Shown here piece after piece: positions 45,530-54,719 of a DNA stretch of 64,000 nt. How positions within the stretch are numbered: the first letter of the stretch is position 1; every line of letters starts with the position of its first letter. Below the pieces are notes generated by a model. That model saw nothing but the letters and a program-made list of their open reading frames with translations, was not told the DNA's origin and made no database searches. The DNA is taken from positions 124,001-188,000 of the forward strand of contig JANJVQ010000029.1 of assembly GCA_024710005.1 (NCBI GenBank), given 5' to 3'. This DNA is from Paludibacter sp. (GTDB lineage: Bacteria; Bacteroidota; Bacteroidia; Bacteroidales; Paludibacteraceae). A program made the position numbers and the translations under genes.

Positions 45530-46420
45530 ATGTTCAAATCGAGAAATCTGATTATCATTGTACTGATTTTAGTGGTACTGGCATTAGCCGGCATCGTTTA
45601 TTATTTCTACAGCGACGCGAAACAAAAAGAGGTGGAACTCGAAGAGGTAACTGAAATCATGAACCAGGAAAAAGAGCGCGTTGAAGATGAATTTGTAGAT
45701 CTGACCTATCAGTTTGATGGCTACACTTCTACCATCCGGAACGACTCTTTGTTGAAACAATTAGACAGCGAGAAGGCAAGGGTTCAGGAATTGTTGGAAG
45801 AATTAAGAAAAACCCGTGCAACCAATGCCCGAAAAATTAAAGAATTAAGAGACGAACTGGATTCTGTCAGGAAAATCATGATGCATTTAGTGGCTCAGAT
45901 TGACTCCTTAAACACGGAAAATCAGCAATTACGCACCGAAAACACCCAGATTAAATTGAAATATCAGGAAACTTCGCAAACGGTTGAACAGTTAGCCAAA
46001 GAAAAAGAAAACTTAAGCGAAGTGGTTACCCGGGCTTCCAAATTAGAAGTGGTGCAATTTAATGTTACCACGCTCAACGACAGAAACAGGAAAACCGGCA
46101 TCTTCAGTCGCATCGCCCATCTGCAGTTTGATTATACCATTGCTAAAAACATCACTGCCGATCCGGGTAAAAAGGTGATGTATATTCGCATTACCCGTCC
46201 CGATGGAGAGTTGCTTACCAAAGACAATAACAATGTTTTTTCTTTTGAAAACAGGAAAATTGGTTACTCAGCCAAAAAAGATTACGAATATGGCAGTGAA
46301 GCATTGCAGGATGTGATTTACTGGCATGTGGAAGAAATACTATACGCCGGGACTTACCGGGTTGATTTCTTTACCGATGGAGATTTGATAGGAAGTTATA
46401 CCTTTGTACTGAAGAAATAA
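45530..46420 (+). CDS. membrane-anchored coiled-coil protein
   Basis: A 296-residue protein with one N-terminal membrane helix (LIIIVLILVVLALAGIVYYFY), a long coiled coil (about 30-175, heptads rich in Glu/Lys/Leu) and a C-terminal globular beta domain (ITRPDGELLTKD, GTYRVDFFTDGDLIGSYTF). Similar proteins occur widely in Bacteroidales as conserved hypotheticals; I do not know a function. It starts nine bases after murF, so it may be co-transcribed with it and work in the envelope. Confidence 0.7.
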   Translation: MFKSRNLIIIVLILVVLALAGIVYYFYSDAKQKEVELEEVTEIMNQEKERVEDEFVDLTYQFDGYTSTIRNDSLLKQLDSEKARVQELLEELRKTRATNARKIKELRDELDSVRKIMMHLVAQIDSLNTENQQLRTENTQIKLKYQETSQTVEQLAKEKENLSEVVTRASKLEVVQFNVTTLNDRNRKTGIFSRIAHLQFDYTIAKNITADPGKKVMYIRITRPDGELLTKDNNNVFSFENRKIGYSAKKDYEYGSEALQDVIYWHVEEILYAGTYRVDFFTDGDLIGSYTFVLKK

Positions 46421-46440
46421 TTCAACTGAACGGTCAATCC

Positions 46441-47841
46441 ATGAAAGCCCGGGAATTCAAAACAGCATCCGAACAAATTGCCTTCGATGTTAATCACCGC
46501 AAAACGATTGATTTCAACATCGGCAGGTACGATAAGGCTGTTGGCGCCGGCATGACCCGTTATAAAAACGTAGAATTAGCAAAAGACAGGGCTGCAGCAA
46601 TCAAAAGAGAGGTGTTGAATAACTGGGAAAAATACCTGATCGAGTTTGAAGCAAATTGTCTTGCAAATGGCACAGAAGTCCTTTGGGCAAAAGACGACAC
46701 TGAAGCTACCCGGCACATCATCAGCATATTAAAGGAAAACAAGGCGACTTTGCTGGTAAAAAGCAAATCCATGACTACCGAGGAAATCGAGTTGAATCAC
46801 ACAGCTGAATCGGTAGGATGTGAATCCATTGAAACGGACTTGGGTGAGTTCATTGTGCAGGTTGCGGGCGAAAGACCCTATCACATCGTAACACCCGCCA
46901 TGCATAAATCGAAAGAGGACATCGCGGTGTTGTTTCATGAGAAATTCGGCACACCATTAAACAGTACGCCGGAAGAACTAACTGAATATGTGCGGGTTTT
47001 ACTGCGCAAGAAATATACCACGGCTGATATCGGTGTAACCGGCGCCAACTTCCTCATAGCCGATATTGGCGGTATTTCGGTGACTGAAAATGAGGGCAAC
47101 GGATTGATGACTACTGCCTTCCCTAAGGTTCACATCGTTATTGCCGGCATTGAGAAAATCATCCCGAAGATGAGTCAGCTTGGACTGTTTTACCCTTTAC
47201 TGGCGGCACATGGCACCGGTCAGCAATTGACCGCGTACAATACTATTTTCACAGGACCCCGGAAATCAAACGAGACAGACGGTCCGGAAAAAATGTACGT
47301 GATTTTACTCGATAATGGCCGGACAACTGTATATGAAGATGTTGAAGCGTATGAATCTTTAGCCTGCATCCGCTGTGGCGCGTGTTTGAATGCCTGTCCG
47401 GTTTACAAAACCATTGGCGGATATACTTACGACACCACTTATAGTGGTCCGATTGGTTCGGTGCTGACCCCTTTTCTGAAAGGGTTCAAGGACTTTTCAC
47501 ACCTCAGCTTCGCCTCTACGCTCTGTGGTAAATGCGTGGAGGTTTGTCCGGTTAAAATTCCCCTGACCGATATCCTGCTGACAAATCGCAGGAAAAGCGT
47601 TGAGCAGGGATTGCGTCCGGCTGCTGAAAAAATGATGATGAAAGGATTCAGCCTGGTCAGTTCCAATCGCAAAACAATGGACATGGTGCCGGGAAGTATA
47701 AAAAATTTTGTAACTTTACCGCTCAATTTTTCAGGATGGGGACCCAAAAGAAGTATGCCGGCATTTGCAGGAAAGTCCTTTTCTGCCCAAATGAAACAAT
47801 TGAAAAAAAGAAAAAACAACTCAGATAATCAACCAGATTAA
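46441..47841 (+). CDS. LutB-like iron-sulfur protein with LUD domain
   Basis: A 466-residue protein of the LutB/YkgF family. An N-terminal LUD domain (about 60-300) is followed by two ferredoxin-type clusters: CIRCGACLNACPVY near 310 and CGKCVEVCPV near 360, enough Cys for two 4Fe-4S centres. In other bacteria LutB acts with LutA and LutC in lactate oxidation. Neither partner is adjacent here, so the redox role is by family only. Unlinked neighbours are a coiled-coil protein and an FKBP lipoprotein. Confidence 0.9.
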   Translation: MKAREFKTASEQIAFDVNHRKTIDFNIGRYDKAVGAGMTRYKNVELAKDRAAAIKREVLNNWEKYLIEFEANCLANGTEVLWAKDDTEATRHIISILKENKATLLVKSKSMTTEEIELNHTAESVGCESIETDLGEFIVQVAGERPYHIVTPAMHKSKEDIAVLFHEKFGTPLNSTPEELTEYVRVLLRKKYTTADIGVTGANFLIADIGGISVTENEGNGLMTTAFPKVHIVIAGIEKIIPKMSQLGLFYPLLAAHGTGQQLTAYNTIFTGPRKSNETDGPEKMYVILLDNGRTTVYEDVEAYESLACIRCGACLNACPVYKTIGGYTYDTTYSGPIGSVLTPFLKGFKDFSHLSFASTLCGKCVEVCPVKIPLTDILLTNRRKSVEQGLRPAAEKMMMKGFSLVSSNRKTMDMVPGSIKNFVTLPLNFSGWGPKRSMPAFAGKSFSAQMKQLKKRKNNSDNQPD

Positions 47842-47865
47842 AATAATTAAACAACAATATTGTCC

Positions 47866-48336
47866 ATGCAATCTCCATTCAAATATATTTTCATTCTCCT
47901 GCTCTCTGTTTTGGTTCTTTCATCCTGCGATGAGGATAAATATGCCGACTGGAAAATTATCAACGAAGCCTGGTTGGAAAATTTAAAAGAAGAGAATAAA
48001 GATAATCCTGATTTTGTCGTTACAGAAAGCGGGTTGTGCTACCAAATTATCCATACTGGAAGCAGTACCAGACCCAATGGGGGAAGTTACATTGAAGCGA
48101 CATATATAGGCACATTAATTTCAGGCAAAACCTTTGATAGCGGAGAATACAAACGTTTATTATCAGAGGCAATCCCCGGATGGAGAGAAGCCATACCGAA
48201 AATTACACGAGGTGGACGCATTATTTTATACATCCCGGCAAATCTGGGTTATGGAGATGATGGTTCGGGGGCAATTCCACCCTATTCGACTTTGAAATTT
48301 GACCTGACTTTAGATTACGTCATAAATTACTATTAA
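47866..48336 (+). CDS. FKBP-type peptidyl-prolyl isomerase lipoprotein
   Basis: A 156-residue lipoprotein: signal YIFILLLSVLVLSSC with a lipobox Cys at about 22, then an FKBP fold (YIEATYIGTLISGKTFDSGE, PGWREAIPKITRGGRIILYIP, YGDDGSGAIPPYSTLKFDLTL). Normal FKBP residues for proline binding are present (Tyr, Asp in TFDSG, and the IPPYSTL segment). Probably catalyses prolyl isomerisation in the periplasm. ATG at 47866 fits the lipoprotein signal; an earlier TTG is unlikely. Confidence 0.9.
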   Translation: MQSPFKYIFILLLSVLVLSSCDEDKYADWKIINEAWLENLKEENKDNPDFVVTESGLCYQIIHTGSSTRPNGGSYIEATYIGTLISGKTFDSGEYKRLLSEAIPGWREAIPKITRGGRIILYIPANLGYGDDGSGAIPPYSTLKFDLTLDYVINYY

Positions 48337-48372
48337 CCAACCAATTCCCTGTGGAACATAAAAATTATCAGT

Positions 48373-49692
48373 ATGAAAAAAATTCTCGCAGGTCTGATTA
48401 TTTTGCTATCACTAACTGCCACAGGTGCGGTTTATAACTTAGAAAACATACCCAATCCCAAGGTTGCGGATGGTCGCACGTATGTTAGTAATCCCGACGG
48501 AATTATCCGGGCAGAAACCGTGCACGAATTAAACATCCTGCTCGATTCGCTGGAAAAAGCTACCCGTACCGAAGTAGCCCTTGTACTCGTTGAATCGATC
48601 GGAGATGAAAATATCGAGATGTTCGCGACTGATTTATTTAAAAATTGGGGAATAGGTAAAGCAAAGGAAGATAATGGTTTGCTTGTCCTGTTTGTACTCA
48701 ACCAACGAGCCATCCGTTTCGAAACCGGTTACGGTATTGAAGGATTGATGCCCGACGCGATGGCTTCCCGCATTCAGCAACAAAGCATGTTTCCCTATTT
48801 TAAATCCGGAGATTACGATGCCGGTTTTCTGAAAGGAATGCAGCATGTCGTATCGGTCTTAAAACAGGAGAACTTCGTAGCAGAAAAAAAGACCATTGCC
48901 TGGGGGGTGGTTCTACCCGTTGTTGCAGCCATCTACCTGACCTTCATGCTGATTTCTTTTGTATGGATAGGAGCTTCTGTTAAGAAAATCAGCAATAATC
49001 CAATGCTGAAAACCAACATGAGCAAATACAAGGCATTAAAAAGTGAAAAAGCCGGTGTACTGGTGGTACTGAATATCCTCATTCCCGCGATAAGTTTGTT
49101 CGTCATCATCATGTTTTCCGATCCGATATTGCTCGTTTTCCTCATTGGAGTCCCCATTGCAACTCTTCCTGCCAGTTTATACGGAAAATTGATGATGCGG
49201 AAAATCAGGCGCAAACCCATTCCATGCAATGAATGTAATGGAACCATGCATATTCTGTCAGAAAGAAAAGAAGATGCACACCTGAAATTATCACAACAAT
49301 TTGAAGAAGAGTTGAACGCTGTTGACTATGACGTATTTGTGTGCGATGATTGTGGAAACGAAGCCATTTTCACCTTAGATAAGCCAAGCGCCTATACCGA
49401 ATGTCCGAAATGTGGAACCAAAGCTTTCATTTTACATGACAAACGGGTTGTCGTTGCGCCGACATTTATCAATGGCGGAACAGAGCGAACAACCTACAAA
49501 TGCAAGTTCTGCGGATACGAAGAAAATAATAACACCCATTTACCCCGTTTAACAAGAGACACCTCGCTTGCGGCTGGCGCTGCTGCCGGGAGCATCTTCA
49601 GCGGAAGAGGCGGTTTTGGTGGGGGTGGCTTCGGAGGTGGTAGCTTTGGTGGCGGACTTTCCGGTGGCGGCGGCGCAACGGGAAGGTGGTAA
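48373..49692 (+). CDS. TPM-domain membrane protein with Gly-rich tail
   Basis: A 439-residue protein: signal peptide, TPM domain (about 30-165; VADGRTYVSNPDGII, GLLVLFVLNQRAIRFETGYGIEG), two or three membrane helices (about 175-270) and a soluble end with several CxxC pairs (CNECNG, CDDCGNE, CPKCGTK, CKFCGYE), probably zinc ribbons. It ends in a Gly/Phe-rich GGFGGGSFGGGLSGGGG tail. TPM proteins (YgcG type) are often encoded next to LemA, as here. Precise role unknown. Confidence 0.85.
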   Translation: MKKILAGLIILLSLTATGAVYNLENIPNPKVADGRTYVSNPDGIIRAETVHELNILLDSLEKATRTEVALVLVESIGDENIEMFATDLFKNWGIGKAKEDNGLLVLFVLNQRAIRFETGYGIEGLMPDAMASRIQQQSMFPYFKSGDYDAGFLKGMQHVVSVLKQENFVAEKKTIAWGVVLPVVAAIYLTFMLISFVWIGASVKKISNNPMLKTNMSKYKALKSEKAGVLVVLNILIPAISLFVIIMFSDPILLVFLIGVPIATLPASLYGKLMMRKIRRKPIPCNECNGTMHILSERKEDAHLKLSQQFEEELNAVDYDVFVCDDCGNEAIFTLDKPSAYTECPKCGTKAFILHDKRVVVAPTFINGGTERTTYKCKFCGYEENNNTHLPRLTRDTSLAAGAAAGSIFSGRGGFGGGGFGGGSFGGGLSGGGGATGRW

Positions 49693-49734
49693 TAGTGGTT
49701 AATGGTTAGTGGTTAGTGGAGTGAAAAACGAATA

Positions 49735-49825
49735 GCCCCGGGTTTTAACCCGGGGGATAAAAGGGTCGAATGACCTATTGCAAACAATGAGGAGATTGCC
49801 ACGTCGCTATGCTCCTCGCAATGAC
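49735..49825. repeat. REP-like repeats between the TPM and LemA genes
   Basis: A CCCCGGGTTTTAACCCGGGG palindrome and the complement of GTCATTGCGAGGAG (49811-49824) resemble, in reverse orientation, the units at 35340-35450. Confidence 0.6.
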
Positions 49826-49853
49826 AAACCGTAGACAATTAAATAAAGAAAAT

Positions 49854-50444
49854 ATGAAAAAAACAACGATTATTTTAATCTCCATAGTAGCCATCCTTGT
49901 TATTATGGTGTTTTCGGGAATCAGCAAATACAATCAACTGGTGGGTCTCGAAGAAAACGTGAACAGCCAGTGGGCTAATGTTGAAAATCAGTACCAGCGT
50001 CGTGCCGACCTGATCCCAAACTTAGTTGCAACCGTGAAAGGTTATGCTGCACATGAAAGCGAAACGCTGGAGAGTGTAATTGCAGCTCGGGCACGGGCTA
50101 CTCAGGTTACCGTAAATCCGGATCAGCTTACGCCTGAAAAATTACAGGAATTTCAGGCTGCACAGGGACAACTGAGTTCTGCATTGGGAAAACTGTTGAT
50201 GATTACCGAAAACTATCCTGATCTGAAAGCCAATCAAAACTTCAGGGATCTTCAGGTTCAGCTGGAAGGAACAGAAAACAGAATCTCGACCGAGAGAACC
50301 CGTTTTAATGAGATGAGTAATGGTTTTAACTCTACCATCCGTCGGTTCCCGGCAAATATCATCGCTTCCATGTTCGGTTTTGAAAAGAAAGTTTATTTCG
50401 AAGCAGAAGCCGGAAGCAACCAGGCACCGGAAGTAAGTTTTTAA
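49854..50444 (+). CDS. lemA: LemA family protein
   Basis: A 196-residue LemA: one N-terminal membrane helix (TIILISIVAILVIMVFSG), then the helical LemA domain (KYNQLVGLEENVNSQWANVE, QRRADLIPNLVATVKGYA, FNSTIRRFPANIIASMFGF). Family role is not settled. The start at 49854 gives the membrane helix directly. Follows the TPM gene, a recurring pair in bacteria, though about 160 bases of repeat-containing DNA separate them. Confidence 0.93.
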   Translation: MKKTTIILISIVAILVIMVFSGISKYNQLVGLEENVNSQWANVENQYQRRADLIPNLVATVKGYAAHESETLESVIAARARATQVTVNPDQLTPEKLQEFQAAQGQLSSALGKLLMITENYPDLKANQNFRDLQVQLEGTENRISTERTRFNEMSNGFNSTIRRFPANIIASMFGFEKKVYFEAEAGSNQAPEVSF

Positions 50445-50577
50445 TATTTTACCACATTAGTCACATCAGAAAACTTTAGATTTTGTATAAAACCGCTAAC
50501 GAGTACAACAAAACTTGCGTATTCGACGTTTATACATCAACTATTGTGTACTCATGTGACTAATGTGGTTAATATTA
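50441..50577. repeat. inverted-repeat element after lemA
   Basis: Arms of about 24 bp (50441-50466 and 50554-50577) built on ACCACATTAGTCACAT, almost perfect complements, enclose about 88 bases without a gene. Small, non-coding, MITE-like. Confidence 0.55.
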
Positions 50578-50611
50578 AAATTAGTGGTTTCAACATTCAA
50601 CAAATCAAATC

Positions 50612-51613
50612 ATGTCTGAAAAGAAATATACAGCATCTGATAACCGATACAAGGATGTGATGAGTTATCGTCATTGTGGAAAAAGTGGATTGAAACTCCC
50701 GCTGCTTTCATTGGGTTTGTGGCATAATTTCGGAGATGTGGACAGTCGGGAGGAAGCAATACGCATGCTTCGTCATGCTTTCGATCATGGCATCACCCAT
50801 TTCGATTTGGCGAATAACTACGGTACACCTTTTGGAAGCGCGGAGCGAAACTTTGGTAACATGATGAAAAGTGATTTCGCGCCTTACCGCGACGAACTGA
50901 TTATCAGCACCAAAGCCGGACATGAAATGTGGCCGGGACCTTATGGCGACGGAGGTTCCCGTAAATATCTTATGGCAAGTATCGATCAAAGTCTGAAAAG
51001 GATGCAATTAGACTATGTGGATATTTTTTATTCGCACCGTTACGACCCCAACACGCCGCTCGAAGAAACCATGGGTGCTCTGTCAGACATCGTAAAACAA
51101 GGAAAAGCCTTGTATGTGGGAATCTCAAAATATCCTGAAGACAAAGCCCGGGAAGCGTACAGATTGTTGAAAGAAAATGGCACCCCTTGTTTGATTTATC
51201 AAGGGAAATACAATATGCTGGCACGTGAAGTAGAATACACCGCATTTCCGCTGGCTCAAAAAAACGGCGTGGGCTTTATCGGATTTTCGCCACTCGCTCA
51301 GGGTATGCTAAGTGACAAGTACCTGAATGGCATTCCTGAAAACTCGAGGGCTGCACTTAGTCATGGCTTTCTACAGAAACATCAGATTACGCCGGAGATC
51401 ATCGGAAAACTAAACCGGCTGAATGAAATCGCGACCAAAAGAGGACAAACCCTGGCACAAATGGCATTGGCCTGGTGCTTCCATCAACCGGCAGTAAACT
51501 CAGTTATCGTAGGAGCTAGTTCTGTTAAACAATTGCAGGACAACATCGATGCACTCAAAAACACAGCATTTACTTCCGAAGAACTATGGATTATCGGAGA
51601 AATCGCAGGCTGA
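50612..51613 (+). CDS. aldo/keto reductase, L-glyceraldehyde-3-phosphate reductase type (YghZ-like)
   Basis: A 333-residue NADPH-dependent aldo/keto reductase with the YghZ/Gpr-type opening RHCGKSGLKLPLLSLGLWHNFG. Catalytic residues appear in order: Asp and Tyr in FDLANNYG (about 65-72), Lys in STKAG (about 98), His in YSHRYD (about 142). The cofactor segment near the end is IVGASSVKQLQDNIDAL. In Escherichia coli this subfamily reduces methylglyoxal-like aldehydes and L-glyceraldehyde 3-phosphate. Single gene, no clear partners. Confidence 0.9.
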   Translation: MSEKKYTASDNRYKDVMSYRHCGKSGLKLPLLSLGLWHNFGDVDSREEAIRMLRHAFDHGITHFDLANNYGTPFGSAERNFGNMMKSDFAPYRDELIISTKAGHEMWPGPYGDGGSRKYLMASIDQSLKRMQLDYVDIFYSHRYDPNTPLEETMGALSDIVKQGKALYVGISKYPEDKAREAYRLLKENGTPCLIYQGKYNMLAREVEYTAFPLAQKNGVGFIGFSPLAQGMLSDKYLNGIPENSRAALSHGFLQKHQITPEIIGKLNRLNEIATKRGQTLAQMALAWCFHQPAVNSVIVGASSVKQLQDNIDALKNTAFTSEELWIIGEIAG

Positions 51614-51627
51614 TTTTTCAGGATGTT

Positions 51628-52110
51628 ATGAAAACCAGATTCCTTTCAATTGCTGGAAGTTTGCTCCTTTGCTGGATGCTTACGGGATGTGAGGACAATT
51701 ATATTTCTTCCATCCCCAACTATCCGGTCAGTCTGAAATTGAACCTGACGGCCTCCTACCCGACCTTCAAAGACAATCCCTATCAATTTCTTGTTTTTGA
51801 AAAACCACGATACGATAATGAATACCTCGGCTACGGAGGAATACTGGTCGTTTGTGGATTTGGCAGCGACCGGCCTTATGAATATTATGCTTACGATTTG
51901 GCTTGTCCACACGAAGCTGATGCAAAAATAAAAGTCACACCCAACGGCGAAGGACAAGCAATTTGTAACACCTGCGGATCGGTTTACGACATCGTAAATG
52001 GCTTTGGCAACCCTATTAATGACAGCCCTGCTAAAGAACCCCTAAAAAGATACAAAACTTACTTAGATTCAAAACCTTTTGGCGAGTACCTGATCATTAC
52101 CCGAAAATGA
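51628..52110 (+). CDS. Rieske-like lipoprotein with CPH and CNTC ligands
   Basis: A 160-residue lipoprotein: signal MKTRFLSIAGSLLLCWMLTG with lipobox Cys about 21. The C-terminal half looks like a Rieske domain (LACPHEADAKIKV and AICNTCGSVYDI). A normal Rieske 2Fe-2S site is C-x-H and C-x-x-H; here the second pair is C-x-x-C, so the ligands would be three Cys and one His, a pattern seen otherwise in mitoNEET-type clusters. Whether it holds iron-sulfur, zinc or nothing cannot be read. Start chosen at 51628 for the signal peptide. Confidence 0.72.
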   Translation: MKTRFLSIAGSLLLCWMLTGCEDNYISSIPNYPVSLKLNLTASYPTFKDNPYQFLVFEKPRYDNEYLGYGGILVVCGFGSDRPYEYYAYDLACPHEADAKIKVTPNGEGQAICNTCGSVYDIVNGFGNPINDSPAKEPLKRYKTYLDSKPFGEYLIITRK

Positions 52111-52123
52111 TTCTCAATCCCTC

Positions 52124-53233
52124 TCACCACTTCCTTCTTTTATGAATAACAGAAAACACGCCCACTCCGGCAACATAAACAGGATATAACAGCGACAACA
52201 ACAAAACATGCAACACCGTTATTTTCAGTTGAAAAAAAGGCCTGATAGTCATCAAAAACAACCTATCAATCAGCAACTTCAACAAGAAAACAACTCCAAA
52301 CAACAACCATATCTGTAAATTATAAACCGCAATAATAGCCAACACAGGCAATAATAAATTGATAGCAGCCACAATCATTCCGATAACAATCGTATCTACA
52401 TCTTTATATTCAGGGGTTTTCGAAGCCCATCTGAGTCGTTGCCTGCAAAATGACTTCATTGTTTTTTGATAACCGGTGAGCACCATGGCCTGCATTGATT
52501 TCAGCACCGCTACCTTTCCTTTACGCTTTTTAATACTGTGCAACAGAAAAACATCATCACCCGAAAGCACTTCTTCGTGTAAGTCTCCGGCACTATCCAG
52601 CCAGGCTTGTTTTCTAAAGGCCATATTTGCGGCATTACAGAAAACCGGCATACCGGTGCCCGCCGCACCCATCCCCGAACCCACCAAGGTTGCAAATTCG
52701 AGTTGTTGAAGTTTCGTGAATAAGCTTTTGCCACGGTAAAACTTAACCGGAGCAATAATCAAATCAGCCTGCTGTTGCGACTGAAAATCAACCATCGTTT
52801 CAATCCATGTTGACGCCGGAACACAATCGGCATCAGTCGTGATGATGAATTCTCCTTTTGCAGTAAGAATTCCAGCCCGCTGCGCCTGCTTTTTACCAGG
52901 TACCGGTGACTGGATTATTTTTGCATCAGCAAAATAAATGAGGGATTTTTCCAGTACCTCCTGAGTCTGATCCGTAGAATGATCATTCACCCATATCAAC
53001 TCGAAAGACTGACAAGACTGACTCTTAAGTGCTTCAATTAAAGCTGGAAGATGATGCGCTTCATTCCGGCAACAAACAACAACCGAGGGTTTATCCTGTG
53101 CTGATTCTTCTTGCGTGGGAGTGATTTCTGCATCATAAAAAGGAGTTTTAACCCAACCCCTGATAAATACCACAATCAGCGACAGGTAAGCAATCAGGAT
53201 AAAAACTGAAATAATCACCGGCAAATCGAACAT
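52124..53233 (-). CDS. family 2 glycosyltransferase, membrane-bound
   Basis: A 369-residue GT2 enzyme with an N-terminal helix (VIISVFILIAYLSLIVVFI) and three C-terminal helices. Catalytic landmarks: SVVVCCRNEAHHLP near residue 50, DAD as TTDADCVPAS near 130, SGDDVFLLHSI near 225 and QRLRWASK (the Q-x-x-RW motif) near 262. Processive-type layout, substrate unknown. Its ATG overlaps the TGA of the upstream outer-membrane gene by one base, suggesting translational coupling. Confidence 0.85.
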   Translation of the reverse strand: MFDLPVIISVFILIAYLSLIVVFIRGWVKTPFYDAEITPTQEESAQDKPSVVVCCRNEAHHLPALIEALKSQSCQSFELIWVNDHSTDQTQEVLEKSLIYFADAKIIQSPVPGKKQAQRAGILTAKGEFIITTDADCVPASTWIETMVDFQSQQQADLIIAPVKFYRGKSLFTKLQQLEFATLVGSGMGAAGTGMPVFCNAANMAFRKQAWLDSAGDLHEEVLSGDDVFLLHSIKKRKGKVAVLKSMQAMVLTGYQKTMKSFCRQRLRWASKTPEYKDVDTIVIGMIVAAINLLLPVLAIIAVYNLQIWLLFGVVFLLKLLIDRLFLMTIRPFFQLKITVLHVLLLSLLYPVYVAGVGVFSVIHKRRKW

Positions 53234-54504
53234 CAGAACATATAATTCAGGTTGATATACATGCCACTATCTCCATCCTGAGGATCAAAAGCCTTACCAT
53301 AGTCCACCGAAATCACAAAATTCTCGTTCCAGCCGATTTTCAGTCCGATACCTGCCGCCGAATGTAATTTACCGGATTCATAATCCTGAAGCATCAATTC
53401 ATCTTTAACGGCTGATGACATCGAATTATATCCGGCAATCTCAATTGGTTTCAGAATAATTCCCGAATCAAAGAAAACATTCGTTCCCAGGTAAAAATTT
53501 TGTTTGAATGCTTCAAATTTCAGGAACTTGTACCTGAATTCAAAATTACCGAAAGCGACATCATTCCCGACAACCCGGTTGCGCAGCACACCACGAATGG
53601 ATCTTTTACCGCCAAGTCCCTGATTATCTGCCGCCGTCAGGAAGCTGGTAATCAACAAGGGTTGTGCGAAATAAGGCACCTTGTTTTTCCCTAAAGTGGC
53701 CTGATAAGTGAGACGATACGCCAGCACCATGTCCTTCATCAGCGAAAAATACTGGCGATGAATCAGTGCGAACTTGGAGTGAGGCATGTCATTGATAAAA
53801 CCCGGAGCTGTCTGAATAACCGCTTCTGTCCAGATGCCCTTTGAAGCAAATGCCCGCTGGTCGCGCGAATCGTATTTAAAACCGGCCTTCAGGTAATTGA
53901 TGCTACCACCATGGGCTTCTCCGGCACCAATCAAACCATATTTTACGTATCGCTGATACAAGGAACCACCCGACACCGGAGCCAGATCAAGTTTATTGAT
54001 ATTGACAGAATCAATATCAAAATCATAGAAAGTAAAACCACCTACCCAGCCAAAGTCAGAATCTCCGAAGTTACCCTGAAAATCGGCCTTGGCGCGAAAC
54101 ATATTACGTTCCTGGCTGTAAAACAAACGTGGTTCAGACTCATCATAACGTGTCTGATAACCATTAAATCCATAAAACGGCAACATCTGATCGGTGTAGT
54201 AGGTTACATCAACGGTTGTACGAATGCCCGGCAGTAATTTTTCAGTATCGTACATGATGCGGTTTATACCCGTACCTTTGGTATAACGCGACCATTCCAG
54301 GTACAACGAATGATCGTACTTCGGATAGTTGGTTCCATCGCCATAATGAAACAGATTTACAATGGCGCCGTACTGAAAGCCTAAATCCGAGTCAAAAGAA
54401 ACTGCGGGCAACGCTCCAAAACCGAAACCTGTTTTTACCTTCTCCTGTGAGAGCACCGACAGGGAGAGCAATAACAAACCAAAGAATAATAACTTGCCTT
54501 TCAT
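53233..54504 (-). CDS. outer-membrane protein of the Omp85/surface-antigen barrel type
   Basis: A 423-residue exported barrel protein (signal MKGKLLFFGLLLLSLSVLSQ). The C-terminal half shows barrel strands typical of bacterial surface antigen proteins: GGSINYLKAGFKYDSRD, GGKRSIRGVLRNRVVGND (the RG[FY]-like loop motif) and the ending ISVDYGKAFDPQDG. No POTRA domains are visible, so this is a short relative rather than BamA. It is upstream of and coupled to a glycosyltransferase, which suggests export or attachment of a sugar component, but that is a guess. Confidence 0.75.
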   Translation of the reverse strand: MKGKLLFFGLLLLSLSVLSQEKVKTGFGFGALPAVSFDSDLGFQYGAIVNLFHYGDGTNYPKYDHSLYLEWSRYTKGTGINRIMYDTEKLLPGIRTTVDVTYYTDQMLPFYGFNGYQTRYDESEPRLFYSQERNMFRAKADFQGNFGDSDFGWVGGFTFYDFDIDSVNINKLDLAPVSGGSLYQRYVKYGLIGAGEAHGGSINYLKAGFKYDSRDQRAFASKGIWTEAVIQTAPGFINDMPHSKFALIHRQYFSLMKDMVLAYRLTYQATLGKNKVPYFAQPLLITSFLTAADNQGLGGKRSIRGVLRNRVVGNDVAFGNFEFRYKFLKFEAFKQNFYLGTNVFFDSGIILKPIEIAGYNSMSSAVKDELMLQDYESGKLHSAAGIGLKIGWNENFVISVDYGKAFDPQDGDSGMYINLNYMF

Positions 54505-54540
54505 ATTATTTAGTTTTACAGATTAAACATCAAATATACC

Positions 54541-54666
54541 TGAACCATATAAGTCATATAAGGAACATATAAGTAGTTCTTCTGTTTTAATATTGCCATT
54601 TAGAATTATCTCAATTAAAGTTTAATTTTAAAACTTATATGTTCCATATATGACTTATATGGTTCA
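54541..54666. repeat. 126-bp element with 34-bp inverted terminal repeats
   Basis: Arms at 54541-54574 and 54633-54666 are reverse complements with one mismatch, built on AACCATATAAGTCATATAAG and ACATATAAG. The 58-base centre is AT-rich and non-coding. A half copy lies at 17662-17700. Looks like a non-autonomous mobile or structural repeat in the fur-OMP spacer. Confidence 0.65.
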
Positions 54667-54719
54667 AAGATAAAAAAAGCACACCAAATATGGTGTGCTT
54701 CTTACATTTATTTTTAGTT

